Positions 36,838 through 49,193 of a DNA stretch of 64,000 bases are shown one piece after another. Below the pieces are notes generated by a model that had not been told where the DNA came from, did no database searches, and was given only the letters and a program-made list of their open reading frames with translations. This DNA comes from Combretum micranthum (taxonomy: Eukaryota > Streptophyta > Magnoliopsida > Myrtales > Combretaceae). The stretch is taken from the NCBI GenBank assembly GCA_024138025.1, contig JAMXBD010000204.1, positions 124,001 through 188,000 on the forward strand, given 5' to 3'. The position numbers were made by a program, and so were the translations under genes. Position 1 is the first letter of the stretch. Each line of letters opens with the position of its first letter.

Positions 36838-38344
36838 GCAAGTGCACCTATCAATTGTAATATAGGAATGGTTTATGGTCGTATTCCTGGGGCCCTGACA
36901 AGTACTACTACTCGCCCTCTTATTATTATCTAGTAATCGAGTTTGATTAGATTATCTAAATTTAATCTATGATTAATAATTAAACTATATTAATTACATA
37001 GGTTTACTAAATTACTATGCAAAACACAACTTTAATATAATTTAATTCACAATAAAGCAGGGTTACTCCATCATATCAACATGAACTTCAATACTAATTA
37101 TCCTTTTTAAGTACTTGTTTGCAGAGATTCTCAATTCATGGTTCTTATTCTCATAATAAACCAATTCTAATTCCATTTGCGTCTATTAAAATCTCTCTTA
37201 AATAGATGGACAAAGCAGAATTGCATTTAGATTATTCTAATTATCCTAAAATCTCATTAAACATGCAGCAAATTTCCTAATAATATCTCTATTACCAGAG
37301 TAATCTGTTATAGTGATTTAGATCTACTCGATGGAATTGTTTCTCAATATTTTCCATCGAGATCTGATGTAGGATCATGTCGCACTACAATTTCCTAACT
37401 TTGTTGAAGACCCATCACTAGAAATTCGTAATTAAAAAGATTAATAACAATTACATATACAATTCATGTTAATATGACTTCGTAACGCCCTAATCACTAT
37501 TCATGCATGCTGGGATACGAACACCAATATGGAACAAAACTAACGATAATAGAATGCACATACAAGAACAATAAAAATCAGAATAGAAAATGAAAACCCC
37601 TTTGAATTATAATAATGAAGATGTTTGTATACACACGGGCACTTGGATCCAATGTCTCCCTCTCGAGTTATTCTTGGAATCCAAACTATACTTCCACTTT
37701 CTCTCCTCGATTTTCTTCTAAAAATGTGTCTATATATCTTCTTCAGAATGAATCCTCCTCTTTATATTCTATGGGTGTGGTGTCTAAAAACACGACCTTT
37801 TACTATAACAAACGATGTATTCAACTGTCATAGTTTCAAGAACACGTAAGAAAATAATGACCCATTTCTAAAAGTCACGATCGTACAATGCCCATTTTCT
37901 TTGCAAATTTGCATCTTGTACGGGCGTACAAAAGGGAGTGCTAAATACTGGAATCATTCTTCAAGCGTATACGGGCGTGCAAGCATAAATCTCCTTCATT
38001 TCCCTTCCTCATCACTTCATGTATGGGCGTAAAGTTGAATCCCTTTCATTTTGCTTCAAAATCACTTCGTGTACGGGCATACAAGACCCCGTACCAGCCA
38101 CTGCCTCGTATTTTCTTCATTTTGATAATTGTAGGCCGTACATCTAGACTCCTTTGTGCTCCTTGCTGCTTTGCTTGAATTTTGATTGGATTCTCCACAT
38201 ATTTCTTCCTTATATTAATTGTGTTCAAAATTGACCTGAAATATATATCTACCAATTAAGTACCTTATCTGTTAAGAATCCCATCAATATATTATAAAAT
38301 AGACCCAATTTGCCAATTAAAATGATGATAAATTGTGCCTATCA
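36838..38344 (-). mobile_element. Solo-LTR-like Ty3/gypsy sequence, about 1.5 kb
   Basis: On the minus strand it begins TGATAGGCACAATTTATC at 38344 and ends near 36838 with AGGTGCACTTGCCTATTG, similar to the LTR end at 28414-28430. An internal tandem array of a GTACGGGCGTAC motif lies at 37917-38140. No coding sequence. The inner boundary and a target duplication were not resolved. Confidence 0.5.
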
Positions 38345-40040
38345 AAAATCAAGAGAAACATAATGAAAATAAATACAATTATAAGATTTGGTTAAGTATA
38401 GAATAAAGAACTTGAAATCAAGTTTAATTACTAAAAGTAATAAATCACACATAAACAAGAAGTTGAATTCAAAATAATAAAATACAAATAGAAACAAGGA
38501 CAAAAAGACCCATAAATGCCCTCTCGGATCCCTAGGAAAATCTAAAGAGAAAATATTCAAATGGTTAATCCGGCTAAATAATCAAAAACTATGTTTAACA
38601 ATCTTTTTAATGCCTATTCATATGCAAACAACACTTTCTTATATAAAATGAACTTACATGAATTTTGTAACTTTATCGGAGATATTTAACCCTTACAAAA
38701 TTTAAAACTTGTATTTAGATAAATAAAATAGATCAAGATTTATAAAACTTGAATTAGGACACAAAAGAACACAACTAGAATCATTATATGGATAACAACA
38801 TAGTAATAAATATATGTTATCTTATTTCTTAGGAGAAACATATTAGTTGTTGGACTTTCCTAAAGACTACTACGACTAGTGAGCATAAATGGACAGATGA
38901 GTAACTCTGATATATCATATTCTTTGTACTTGTAATATAATAACAATTGAAATATTATATAGATAATAGAAATAAATGTGTATTTTGAGTTGAGGTTAAT
39001 GTGTGCTATATGTTGTACGGTTGAAACTACAAGAGTATGGTAATGAAACTGAAAACTACTTGCGTGATAAATATTGCTTGTATATTTGTCTATAAAATTG
39101 CATGGCCAGGTGTGAAAATGACCTAATACTACTTGACTTCATTATAAATCTATCATGCATTACACGAGCTACATTATTGCATCACGACATGGTAACCTGC
39201 TATTTATTAGCATTTCGATTTTTCTGATATTCACTTGGTTTTTCTAGATGACATTTATCTAGTTCTACCTAAGGTTGCATTTGTTCTGATCGGTACCACA
39301 TGAACTAATTAGGCAACGAAGGAAGTTGCCCATGGTTTCGGCATGAGATATCTAATACATAATGGTGTTTCTAAGTTTCGAGGTTAAAATTGTAATGTTT
39401 TGAAATAATTGAAAATGAAATGGTATCCTTTTTCCTTAATTCTTAGACTCTCCTGGGCATGATGGATCATTAAAAATAGGTTCCTTCAACCCAATAAGAG
39501 GGTGTATATCTTCATCCTGTTTGGATTTCGAGTTAACCAAGCTTGTATTGTACATACGATTGATTAATGCATTACATATAATTGCTAACAAACTTGCTTT
39601 ATAATTTTGTTTGATGTATGATATGATTTAGTTATCTTACTAAGTTGTGATTTCGCTCACACTCCTATGGATTTTCCAGGGTATTAATCCGATCATGGCT
39701 AATATCCTCACAAGGCTATGCAACAAAATGGATCTTAAAGCTAGCAATATTCAGGAAAGGGATGGAAGACTATAATTCTATTAGTAGTTAATAGCTCAGT
39801 TTATGCTCTTTTATTATGTGAGAATCTAGTCTATAATATTAAAGACTACGATACTGTAATCTTTAATTCATGGTATCAAGATCTCGTCATAATCACATCT
39901 CTCGGTGTGACAAAGATGAATTATACACTAGTGTTTCTCCTTGATTCTTACCTTTTGATTTAAGTGATATGCTTGAAGCATCAGTTTGTTACATAGGGTC
40001 ATAATACAACTAAGGTACCTCTAAGGGCGTGGCGTGACAT
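38345..40040 (+). repeat. LTR-like fragment ending near 40040
   Basis: AT-rich DNA with no gene. The part at about 39600-40040 reads TTACTAAGTTGTGATTTCGC, then GATTTTCCAGGGTATTAATC, and ends GGGCGTGGCGTGACA, an arrangement common in the 3' half of Ty3/gypsy (Del/Tekay-type) LTRs. The left end was not found. Confidence 0.35.
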
Positions 40041-40359
40041 TGGGTCTGCTAGGCTACAATCGAATATTCTCTATGAATAAAATGTGATTTTTTTATGATA
40101 TGAAATTGTACATGACACATGCACTTTCTTTGTAAAAATTAAAATTGCATTTTTATGTGTGATCTTGCATTGGTATTAAAAATTATGTGATTTGTATTAA
40201 GCTTATTTTAACATAGAGTTGTAAACATGCTTTACACCTAAAAATAGACAAATATCTAGTGAATTTGCGTTTGTTTTTTCTTTTAATTTTTTTTTTGGTA
40301 AAATCAAAATGAGCTCCATAATCGTCTCTTATAACCATAAAGGAGTAATGTCCTTATTA

Positions 40360-41900
40360 ACTATTATCACCCCATTTTGAAGTATCGAGCCTGTATTTTT
40401 CATTTTTTGTTTTATCTGTATTAAACCCGAACCCATTTAATACGAGCCATCGATTAGGAATTAAAAGAAATTTAAATTTTGTTGAAACTTTAAGGAGTTG
40501 CCACTCGATTAAAATCAGGAAAAATTTATAAGTTAAGATCAATGGGTTAGTTGATCTTAACTTGGCCACTAATCTGCGAAAATTTTGATTTAAAACCAAA
40601 TTTAATGAACAATAAATTTTTAGATTAAGGATCTACTCTATTTAAACCATATGACTACCACTCGAAATTCATAAATTAAAAATTTTTATCTTTTTAAATG
40701 CTTAAAAAATTCATCACGACATAGTGTGCAATATTTACATTTCAATTACAAATCAATGGCAAAATATTAGTATTTACAAGACATAACAGCTAAGTTTAAT
40801 ATTTACAAAGTATACGATGGAACAAAATATTTTTTCAAATTCTATGTTACGTCGGAGGTGTCTACGTACCCGCTAATCGGGATTAAACAATGCATAGTTC
40901 TTTTCCAAAACAATTAATGTGTTGGTATTTTTTAAAATTTTTTCAACTCTTTCACTTTAAATTTTTTATTTTTTTTCCTAAAAGAAAAATTTTTGTTCCC
41001 TTTTGAAGAAAAACCTAAAAACATCCCTTATGTTAGAAATCTTTCAGTTAAAATTTTTTATTGAGGAAAAATATTTTTCTCAGTGTCAAATATATATAGT
41101 TAAAAAAACATTTTACTCCTTTTTATTTTTTATTATTATAATAATTTTTTATTTGGATTTTCTTTTTTATGAATTTTTTTGGAATTTTATATTATTTTAT
41201 TATTCATTAAAAATAAAGAAAATGAAAATTTATGAACTTACTTATGGTAAGTTCTTTGTTGCATTTCAATTTTTGTACTTTTTTTCTAGAGATTTTTTAC
41301 TAAAACAAATAATAAAAAAAAAATGCATGGAAGAAGAACATCTTACTTGGTGGCGAATCCTGAAAATGGTAGAGCCAGTCGTCAATGAGCAGTGGATTTT
41401 GAAGAGCATAGACTTACGGACAAAGCGCACATTATAATTTTCAGAAAGTAACGAATAGAAGAAATTCCAATTTGCTTTTGAACTTAACTGGACAAAGAAC
41501 ACTTACACCTTGGATTTTCTTCAAATCAAAGTATCAAACGAGCACCACATTGTATGATTCAAACTGCATTTCGTTCCTTAAAGCTTTTGGGATCTTGAAA
41601 TAGCTTCAATTTGTTTCGACCTGCTTCCAGAAGAAGATATCTAAAGAGAGAGAGCTTAGCCATGCTTCTTGATGCTAAAAAAATGGTGTTTTGAATATTT
41701 TGAGAGGAATGGATTGTTATGGATTGATTTGATGTAGGCTAGGTATTTATAGATATCTAACATCCCCACTTATCTGCTCAGCTACCCTCAAATTAACTAA
41801 AAATTGTAATAGGCTTACAATATTTAATTTTTCTTAAATGGGCAAAATTGGAGTGTCTATATGAAGATAATTGCTATAGCTTTTGGCCATTATGTGGCTC
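40360..41900 (-). repeat. LTR-like Ty3/gypsy sequence (copy B, inverted relative of 600-2180)
   Basis: Minus-strand blocks occur in the same order as in copy A. These are a TATA-like CTATAAATACC at about 41746-41757, the GATTAGCGGGTACGTAGAC block (reversed) at about 40860-40885, and the GCGACTCC-related GGAGTTGCCACTCG (as read on the plus strand) near 40494. The 144-codon open frame at 41003-41437 lies inside it, is Phe/Lys-rich and is not a gene. Confidence 0.45.
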
Positions 41901-41975
41901 ACTATTATTTGCCATAAATCTCAGGCATATCTCCTATTCTATTGCATTATGAAGCACTCTAAGACCCTAAAATCT

Positions 41976-43066
41976 GATCGAGGTGGTTGTTTACGGCTAT
42001 TTATTGAATTGAACCAAACTGAATTGCAAAATGTAGTTTTTTTATATTTTGGGTCAGTTGCAGTTCGATTTAGGAAGAGTCTAAACGGTTATGTTCAGTT
42101 TGAGGGGTTGAATCGAACCAAACCGTTTGAATTCGACCGAATTGCTTCACATTAAAATAAATAAAAAAGAGCCATCTTATTTATTTATAACTTTTAAACA
42201 TTAGATATTAGGATCACTTGTGACATTTCACTCTAATATCACATATATATGTATATGTTAGAATAAACTCGAAATTAAATTACAGTTCTAAATTCTAATA
42301 ATACTTTTGTGTTTAGATACATCATTAAAAGGGTAAGATTTTAATTTGTAGATTTATTAAGAGAAACTATGATTTTGTTCTAATTTATGAAATGTAAATT
42401 ATATTTTTAACCACATTAATGTTATTTATAAATATAAATACTGTATATATGTTTCGTAATATATTTTACATAATACACCATTAAAATGTATATATATTTA
42501 ATAATATTAAACAAGTAATATTTTACTCATATCAAAAGTTTCCCAGTATGTTTCCTATTTTATTAATTTTACATTCTTCCTAAAACTAGTAGAGATGCAT
42601 CAAATTAAAATAAAGTAGTATAATTGAGTTTAAAACATGCATAATCATTTAATTGGTATAACGGAAATTTAAATATATTATAAGGGAATAATATATTAAA
42701 TAAACATGGGATTAATGTAAAAGAATGATTTCTTTAGTTAGTGTGATAGATTTATTAAAAATATATGTTACTTTAAATTCATATTAAAAAATATTTTTGA
42801 AACAAGATAATATGTATATGAAATTATTAAATACACGACTTGATATAATGATAAATAACTATAAGTCTTGCACAACATTCTTTAATTTAAATATCTTTTT
42901 CTTTTCTTGAGAACTCAAATGATTATTAATATTATTTATTAAAACTAAATGCTTTTAAAAGTGGTTCAATTCATTTGAAGCGGTTTGATTCGAAACCCCA
43001 AATCTTTAAAAGTGGTTTGGTTTATTAAAGGTTTGAACTGAACTATTCAAACCATGAACATCCCTT
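41976..43066. mobile_element. Candidate non-autonomous hAT-like element, about 1.1 kb
   Basis: The left edge carries GGTTGTTTACGG and TGAATTGAACCAAACTG. The right edge, reversed, carries AGGGATGTTCATGGTTTGAA and AGTTCAGTTCAAACC, so the two ends are imperfect inverted relatives of the GGTGTTCACGGTTCGGTT type seen in plant hAT MITEs. The interior is AT-rich and non-coding. No 8-bp duplication was found. Confidence 0.35.
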
Positions 43067-43116
43067 GTTGTTGTTGATTCTTTTTCCTCCCCTTTTTATA
43101 TATATTTCTAACAAGC

Positions 43117-44069
43117 TATCGCTACACCCTATATGTGTACAAATAAAATAATACCAAATGAATGAAACATTGATTACATAAATCTAATAATTCTAAAACA
43201 TTACCTACTATGCATGTGAAGTAAGAATTAGATACATGAAATAAAAAAAAGAAAGTTCTAACAAATAAGTTGTTGAAATTTAAGCAACTTGTCCATTATT
43301 TTTTATTATTTTGAAAATTAAGTAACTGCTTATCCTATGAGAGAAAAGCAGGGAAAGATGAATTTGGCATTACTAAAATTGGTTACTTAATGTGGATGAA
43401 GTGGTATAAAAATATATATATGTTGGATTTTTGGAGTTGAATTAATTTGTACTGCTTTATAGAAGAATAAATGTGTACATCACATTAAAAAAAAGTTTTA
43501 ATAAATTAGTTGTTGAAAACTAAATAACTTGTTTGCTGTGATTGATTATTTTGAAAATTAAGTAACTGTTTGTTGTGGGAGATAAAAGTGGAGAAAAGAT
43601 GGGTCAATCCATGTGGATAAAGTGGTCTAAAAAAGTATACATGATGGATTTTTTGAAATCAAATTAGTCCACATTGCCTTAATAATAGTAAAATATATAT
43701 TTTTTAAATATTTTATGTTGAAAGTACATTAAATTTTACATTTAATTCTTATATCCCAATTACAATCCCGACCGTAAAATATATAAACATAAAAATATAA
43801 GATAGTTTTTAGCATAACCTATTTTAAATAGAGATAGATTAGATACATGATAAACATAAATGTATTGTAGTAAATAAAAATTAGTTGCACCCTATGGGTG
43901 TACAGATAAAATAATACCATATGCATAAAACATTGATTGTGAATAAGTAAGAATCGGATATATGAAATAATTTTTTCTAATAAATTATTTGTTGAAAACT
44001 AGGTTACTATTTGTTATGTTTGATTATTTTGAAAACTAAGTTACTGCCTATCGTGGAAGAGACAAGGGA
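43117..44069. repeat. Degenerate repeat array (units of roughly 230-250 bp)
   Basis: Blocks such as AAATAAAATAATACCA(A/T)ATG at about 43140 and 43907, and AATAA(A/G)TTGTTGAAA-type blocks followed by ATTATTTTGAAAA(C/T)TAAG at about 43265, 43505 and 43980, recur in order. Each is followed by TTGGATTTTTGGAG-type sequence. The last unit is interrupted by the solo LTR at 44070 and resumes at 47830. No coding potential. Confidence 0.6.
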
Positions 44070-47000
44070 TGTCACGCTCCAAAGGGTATTTTAAACGTAA
44101 TAGCCCACCGTACGTAATATTAAAACTTGAGAATGACTACCTTAGTCACTCGGAAGTTTTCATATTGGTATAAGACGTACGCTCACAACAAAGGGAGACC
44201 AGTGGAGTTATGTATTTTAAGATATTGACAGCGGAACATTCAAAATAATAGTTAATATATTTCATCAAAATATAAAGTCTTACAACTTTTACGGAGCATT
44301 CCCCTAGTAAGTCTCCATAGTAACAAAATTTCACTAAAGCAAATAACTAAAGTTAAAAGATTTTAGAATAAATCTAATATAAGACTTCAAAACAGAATTC
44401 CTCCAAAAGCTTACTAAAAACATAAGCACTACCTGAACAGACAGGGTGTTCTCGAGTGAAAAATCACGATCCTGCAACATCGAAAGTCTATTGGGAAATA
44501 AGCATTACTAGTCTAGTGAGATATTCCTTACGCAAAAATACTCATAATAAGCATTCAACCAAGTTTATTAAATAAGCATGTGAAATGCAACATCCATATG
44601 ATCAAATAATACGTACGACTATCCGATTTCGTATGTATGATGGATTTACCCCTCCATTGGTGGTTAGGGAATGATTTGAATTGGGCCTCACTCAACCTCC
44701 TTGAAAGTTTGCACACGTCTTAGGGTTTCAATGAACCATACTACTAGTCTCCGGGCTTTTCCTTACCCAAAGTGATCAATCCGATTCGGCTACACCTTGA
44801 GTCTGTATTCCTCGAACATCTTAATTCCTCAAGATGTAACTAGGCAGCTTATATTTCCGGTCCTATGCTGAGGAGTAGTAGCAAAATGTGAAATGATATT
44901 CTAAGTGATATGCAAAAGCAATTTAGTTTTAGGGAATTTTCAATTTGACATTAATTCATTTAAGACGATCAATCAATATTTGCACATATAGCAATATATA
45001 TAGAAACCCTTATAACAATTAACAAATCGAGCTCCAATATTCTTATCGTTCATTAATCACACGTAGCAATTCATATACATAACTCTAATGATAACCCACG
45101 CGCATATCAATTTTTATCGTTTCTTAATATCTAATGCTCTATCCTACAAGCACATGCGTAAATACATAAAAAGTAAAGGAAACTCACTCGTCCATTGTGA
45201 TCTTCTATCAATTGAAGTAATCCTCGGGAGAAGATTTTGATCCTCAATACCTAAACAAAAGAATACCCTAAATGAGTATTTCATGCAAGATCTACTTAAA
45301 TTTTCTAACTCTATCATATTAGGTTTGTCAAAATTCGCATGAATAGAAATTCTAACTTAAAATGGTCATAACTTGCTTATTTTAACTCTGAATTTTGTAT
45401 ATTATATACCATTTTCTACCTATTCAAAAGATCTATCCATTTCTAAGGTTATTTTTATCAAAAGAATCCATTTGGGTCTCAGAACAACGACGTACAGATT
45501 CATCACGAAAATTCTAGATTTCAAAACTCAAGTTTTCAAACTTTTCTTCATCTAAAAATTCTTGTACAAAAAATATAGATATTTCTATGGTTGAAAAATC
45601 CTTTGAATATATATATATATATAATATACTCATATTATATGCATAAATTTAGTGGTGTTATATCAAAAATGATTTTTATAAAACAATATGTCTTAAAAGT
45701 TAGAAAATGCTAAGACTTGAATAATTCCTCTTTAGTTTTGTTGGAAAAATTTCTTAAATTATTATAAGTGAGTGTTTCCTTCTTTTAACTTCATTTATTA
45801 ACCTTTGAGAATACTTTAACATTTCTAAAAATATTTTTAGTCTTTTTAAGGTTCCTATAACTCCATTCTAGTAGTTGAAAAATGTAGTTTTTCTAAATAT
45901 TTCCTAGTAGTGATAAAGTTTCTTAAAGTAGTCGTGTTTATGTGTTCTATAGTTTTCCTAAAGTTAGTTCCACTCTAAATAAATAATATTAATGATCTTC
46001 TAAGTTATTGACTAGTTTTATTTCCTAAGTAAGGCTTTTAAAAAAGTTATTCTTTGATAATTTGTAAAACTTGTCTAGACTTTAGTATTTCAGAGTGTTG
46101 GTGGAAAATATCAATAAATGAGTTTGAAAAACCTTTGTTAAACAATGATTTAGAATATTAATTTTTAAATTTTTTTCTTATTTCATTGCTTAAAAAGAGA
46201 GTATGTGATAACTTTACTTTATGCATACTTTGATAAAATTCTATGTACTATTATTACTAGAAACTTGTGATAAACTTCTCTAACTTTGGAAAATATTTGT
46301 TAAGATAAAACTTTATATTCTTATGGAAAAATCATTTCTTATGTGACAAAATTTATTTTTAAAAGAGTTCTTATTTTCTTTATTTATGAAAACTCCTTTT
46401 CATATTTGTTGAGACAATATCAATATGTTCATGCATGAATGAGAATATGTAGCTATGAGAAATATAATAAGATAAGATATATAAAAGAATAAATAAGAGC
46501 ATAATAAGGTCATGTATTGGGAACCTTAGCTTCATCAAGGTATTCCGGGACTAAGAATAGACTAGTCTCAAAAAGAAAAAAGAAAATTATTTTGACTTGA
46601 TGAGAACAAGTCTAAGACTAGAAATATCAGTCTTCATAATTTGCATGAAACATATAAATAAAATGCAAATCATGAAAATAAATAAATAATAACTAAGCTT
46701 ATATGCTCTAAAAGGATATATATATATATATAAATACATAAATGTATTTAGTTAAACATAAATAAGAAGTTAGCATAATAACAACAATAATAATAACATA
46801 ATGAAAAATATAAACATGAACAAAAACAAATCAAGAACATATTGTTGCTTCTTTAACTCTCATGAGTCTAAGAAACATACACTAAGTTCATGCTAAGTTA
46901 TATAAACATGATAAGTGTAGGTAAGGAGTTTTACCTAAGGTTATGTGTATGTCGAAGAGAAAAGGAAGTGTTTCTAGTAATATGTGGGAAATGGTTTTGT

Positions 47001-47829
47001 GGAGAGAATAGAGAATTTGGAAAGAATGAGAGATAGAGTTTGTGGAGTGATTTTGGTAGAGTTTTGATATGAAAACGAGTTGTGTAAAAGAATGAAGGAG
47101 GAATGAGATATTTATAGAATTTTGGAATGAAAATGAAATGTAATTAAATAAAATGAAATTGAAATAAAATGGCGATGGAAAGGACAAAGGGAGGGAAGGG
47201 GGGCGTGCAGGTTTTGCATGTAAAGGAGAGGGGAAATTGATTTATTTTGTTGTTTTGTAATGAAAAGAAGTAATGTGCAAAGTGTGATGTGATTAAAGTT
47301 GTATGAGAAAGGTAAATTATAAGATATAGGTATGGTAATGTGTAAGAATAGGTTGTAAAAAAAACAAACATTGTGAAATAGTAATTAATTGTAGAAAAGT
47401 ACTATGAATAGTAGACTAGACAATTAAAACACCGGTAGTAAAGAAAATACACGTAAACAGCTTATATCGGATATTTTTAGTTACCGAAAAATTCTAAAAC
47501 TAATATTTTTGAAAATCTTATATTTTCACGAGTCTAATGGTGTTGTCGGAATATTTTCATCGTCTAGTGTATCAGCACGGTTTTTGAAAACAAATACCGT
47601 TCAGATATGAAAGACACTATAAATTTATGAATATGATATTTTTAAATTTTCCTATATTATTACGAACTATTATCTATGATTATCTTACATTCGTTGTTTA
47701 GGGGTAATAATACGGGATTGCCGGATCTAGATTCACTAGACTTAACATAGAACTAGGTTAACTTTAAGGTTCCGGTTTAACTTCTGGTTTTAGGGTTTAC
47801 TATATTACCGAAAAATCTAGGGACTTACA
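44070..47829 (+). mobile_element. Solo LTR, 3760 bp, family L1, copy 2
   Basis: It starts TGTCACGCTCC and ends GACTTACA. It is similar in order to copy 1 (2519-6285) with nearly the same length. Shared blocks include GAATGACTACCTTAGTCAC near the start, TTTTACCTAAGGT-type sequence near 46930, and GCCGGATCTAGATTCACTAG near 47720. The flanks AGGGA and GTGGA fit a target duplication with two changes. The host repeat reads through when the LTR is removed. No internal coding sequence. Confidence 0.8.
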
Positions 47830-49060
47830 GTGGAAATATGTGTCGAATAATATTATAAGTAATGGATATAGTGATTTAAAAAAAAAGGACTATATGTTAG
47901 ATTTTTGGAGCCGAATTAATTCATATTACCTTAATAATAGTTATAGATATACATATTTGAATACTTGATATGTTGTTATATTCTATGCATAATATTGCCG
48001 GTATTATCTACCATGTATGGTAATAAATACAATCTTCTAACATATAAAAATGATAAAAAAGTATAATAATAAAAAGAATAAAAGTGGTGCATTGAACTAT
48101 CCCAAAATTCTAATATTGGTATGAAGGGGAACTGGTATTTAATGAATATTTCATATATACAATTTAAAAAGTTTTTATTATTCATAATTGTATTTTTAAA
48201 AGACATTTCTTTTAAGTAAGAAGTATTTGTTATTGAAAAGTTGCAAATTTGCATTATATAGTTTAAAAAGATACAAGTCTTAATATATGATATCGTATGT
48301 TTTTTATGTAAATGTGGATATATAATATATACATATATGTATAATTTGCACAATTAAATAACAGTATACGTATTATATTTAAATAAATTTATGTTATCAA
48401 TATATAATTTTTTTCTTAAAAACGGTGATAATACATTAACTATGATAATATATATATTTATTACTTTTATTTGTATAAATATAATTTAAATCAAATATTA
48501 CCGATTGTTATAGAGTCAAGGTTTTAAAGGCTTTTTTTTTTTTTACTATTAGAAGGGTGAGGGATTTAATTATGGCATATTTCTTTTTAGAGATAAAAAG
48601 TAATACTATTAAATTATAATACTATTAGCATATAACATGAGTACTAATCTCATGAGGGATCAATACTGGTTTAATTTAATTTTCTCTCTTTTTTTAACGG
48701 TTATAGTTGGTACTAATAATTGGGGAAAAAAAAAAAAAGAAAAATCATATTGGCAACTTAAAAAAGTGGGGATAAAGTGATTCTAATTAATATTAAAGAA
48801 AAGAAAAAATACCGCCTTATATGGATTTGAAACGTGGTCCGCCCATCCAGAGTCAGTAGTCAGGTCAGTCAAACGCACTAACTCATTGACTGATTATGAT
48901 CTCTCCCGCCGTTTCAAACTTTGTCACATTTCCTCTCGTCGTTTTACTGTTCTGACTCGCTCAACTCGGTTTCCACCTCCCATTACTCAACTCACCACTC
49001 ACTCTCTCACTTTACTCTTCACTGATAGAAAGAAAAAGGAGAAAGAAGGGAAAGCGGGGA
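47830..49060. other. AT-rich DNA and CRWN4 upstream region
   Basis: 47830-47970 completes the interrupted repeat unit. The rest, to about 48780, is very AT-rich and shows no gene. From 48820 the base composition shifts towards the CRWN4 promoter and leader, with a CT/GA-rich leader and a (GA)n run near 49058-49082. Confidence 0.45.
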
Positions 49061-49139
49061 GAGAGAGAGAGAGGGAGAGAGAGGAATATAATCTTAAGAC
49101 GTGCTTTCCAGTTTCTACTTTACCAAATTCGACATAAAT

Positions 49140-49159
49140 AACCCTAGATTTCTAGGGTT
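49140..49159 (+). promoter_or_regulatory. Telo-box palindrome in the CRWN4 leader
   Basis: AACCCTAGA, a TT spacer and TCTAGGGTT form a perfect 9-bp inverted repeat 34 bp before the ATG. ACCCTA telo-boxes are common in promoters and leaders of plant genes expressed in dividing cells; a regulatory role here is inference. Confidence 0.5.
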
Positions 49160-49193
49160 TCTCTGTGTGTTGTTAATTGAGTAGTTGATTGAT

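Noticed and set aside
41003..41437. 144-codon plus-strand open frame
   Set aside because: Phe/Lys-rich AT-driven frame inside an LTR-like repeat; no domain recognised.
47976..48353. 125-codon minus-strand open frame
   Set aside because: Tyr/Ile/Phe-rich translation of AT-rich DNA with no domain.
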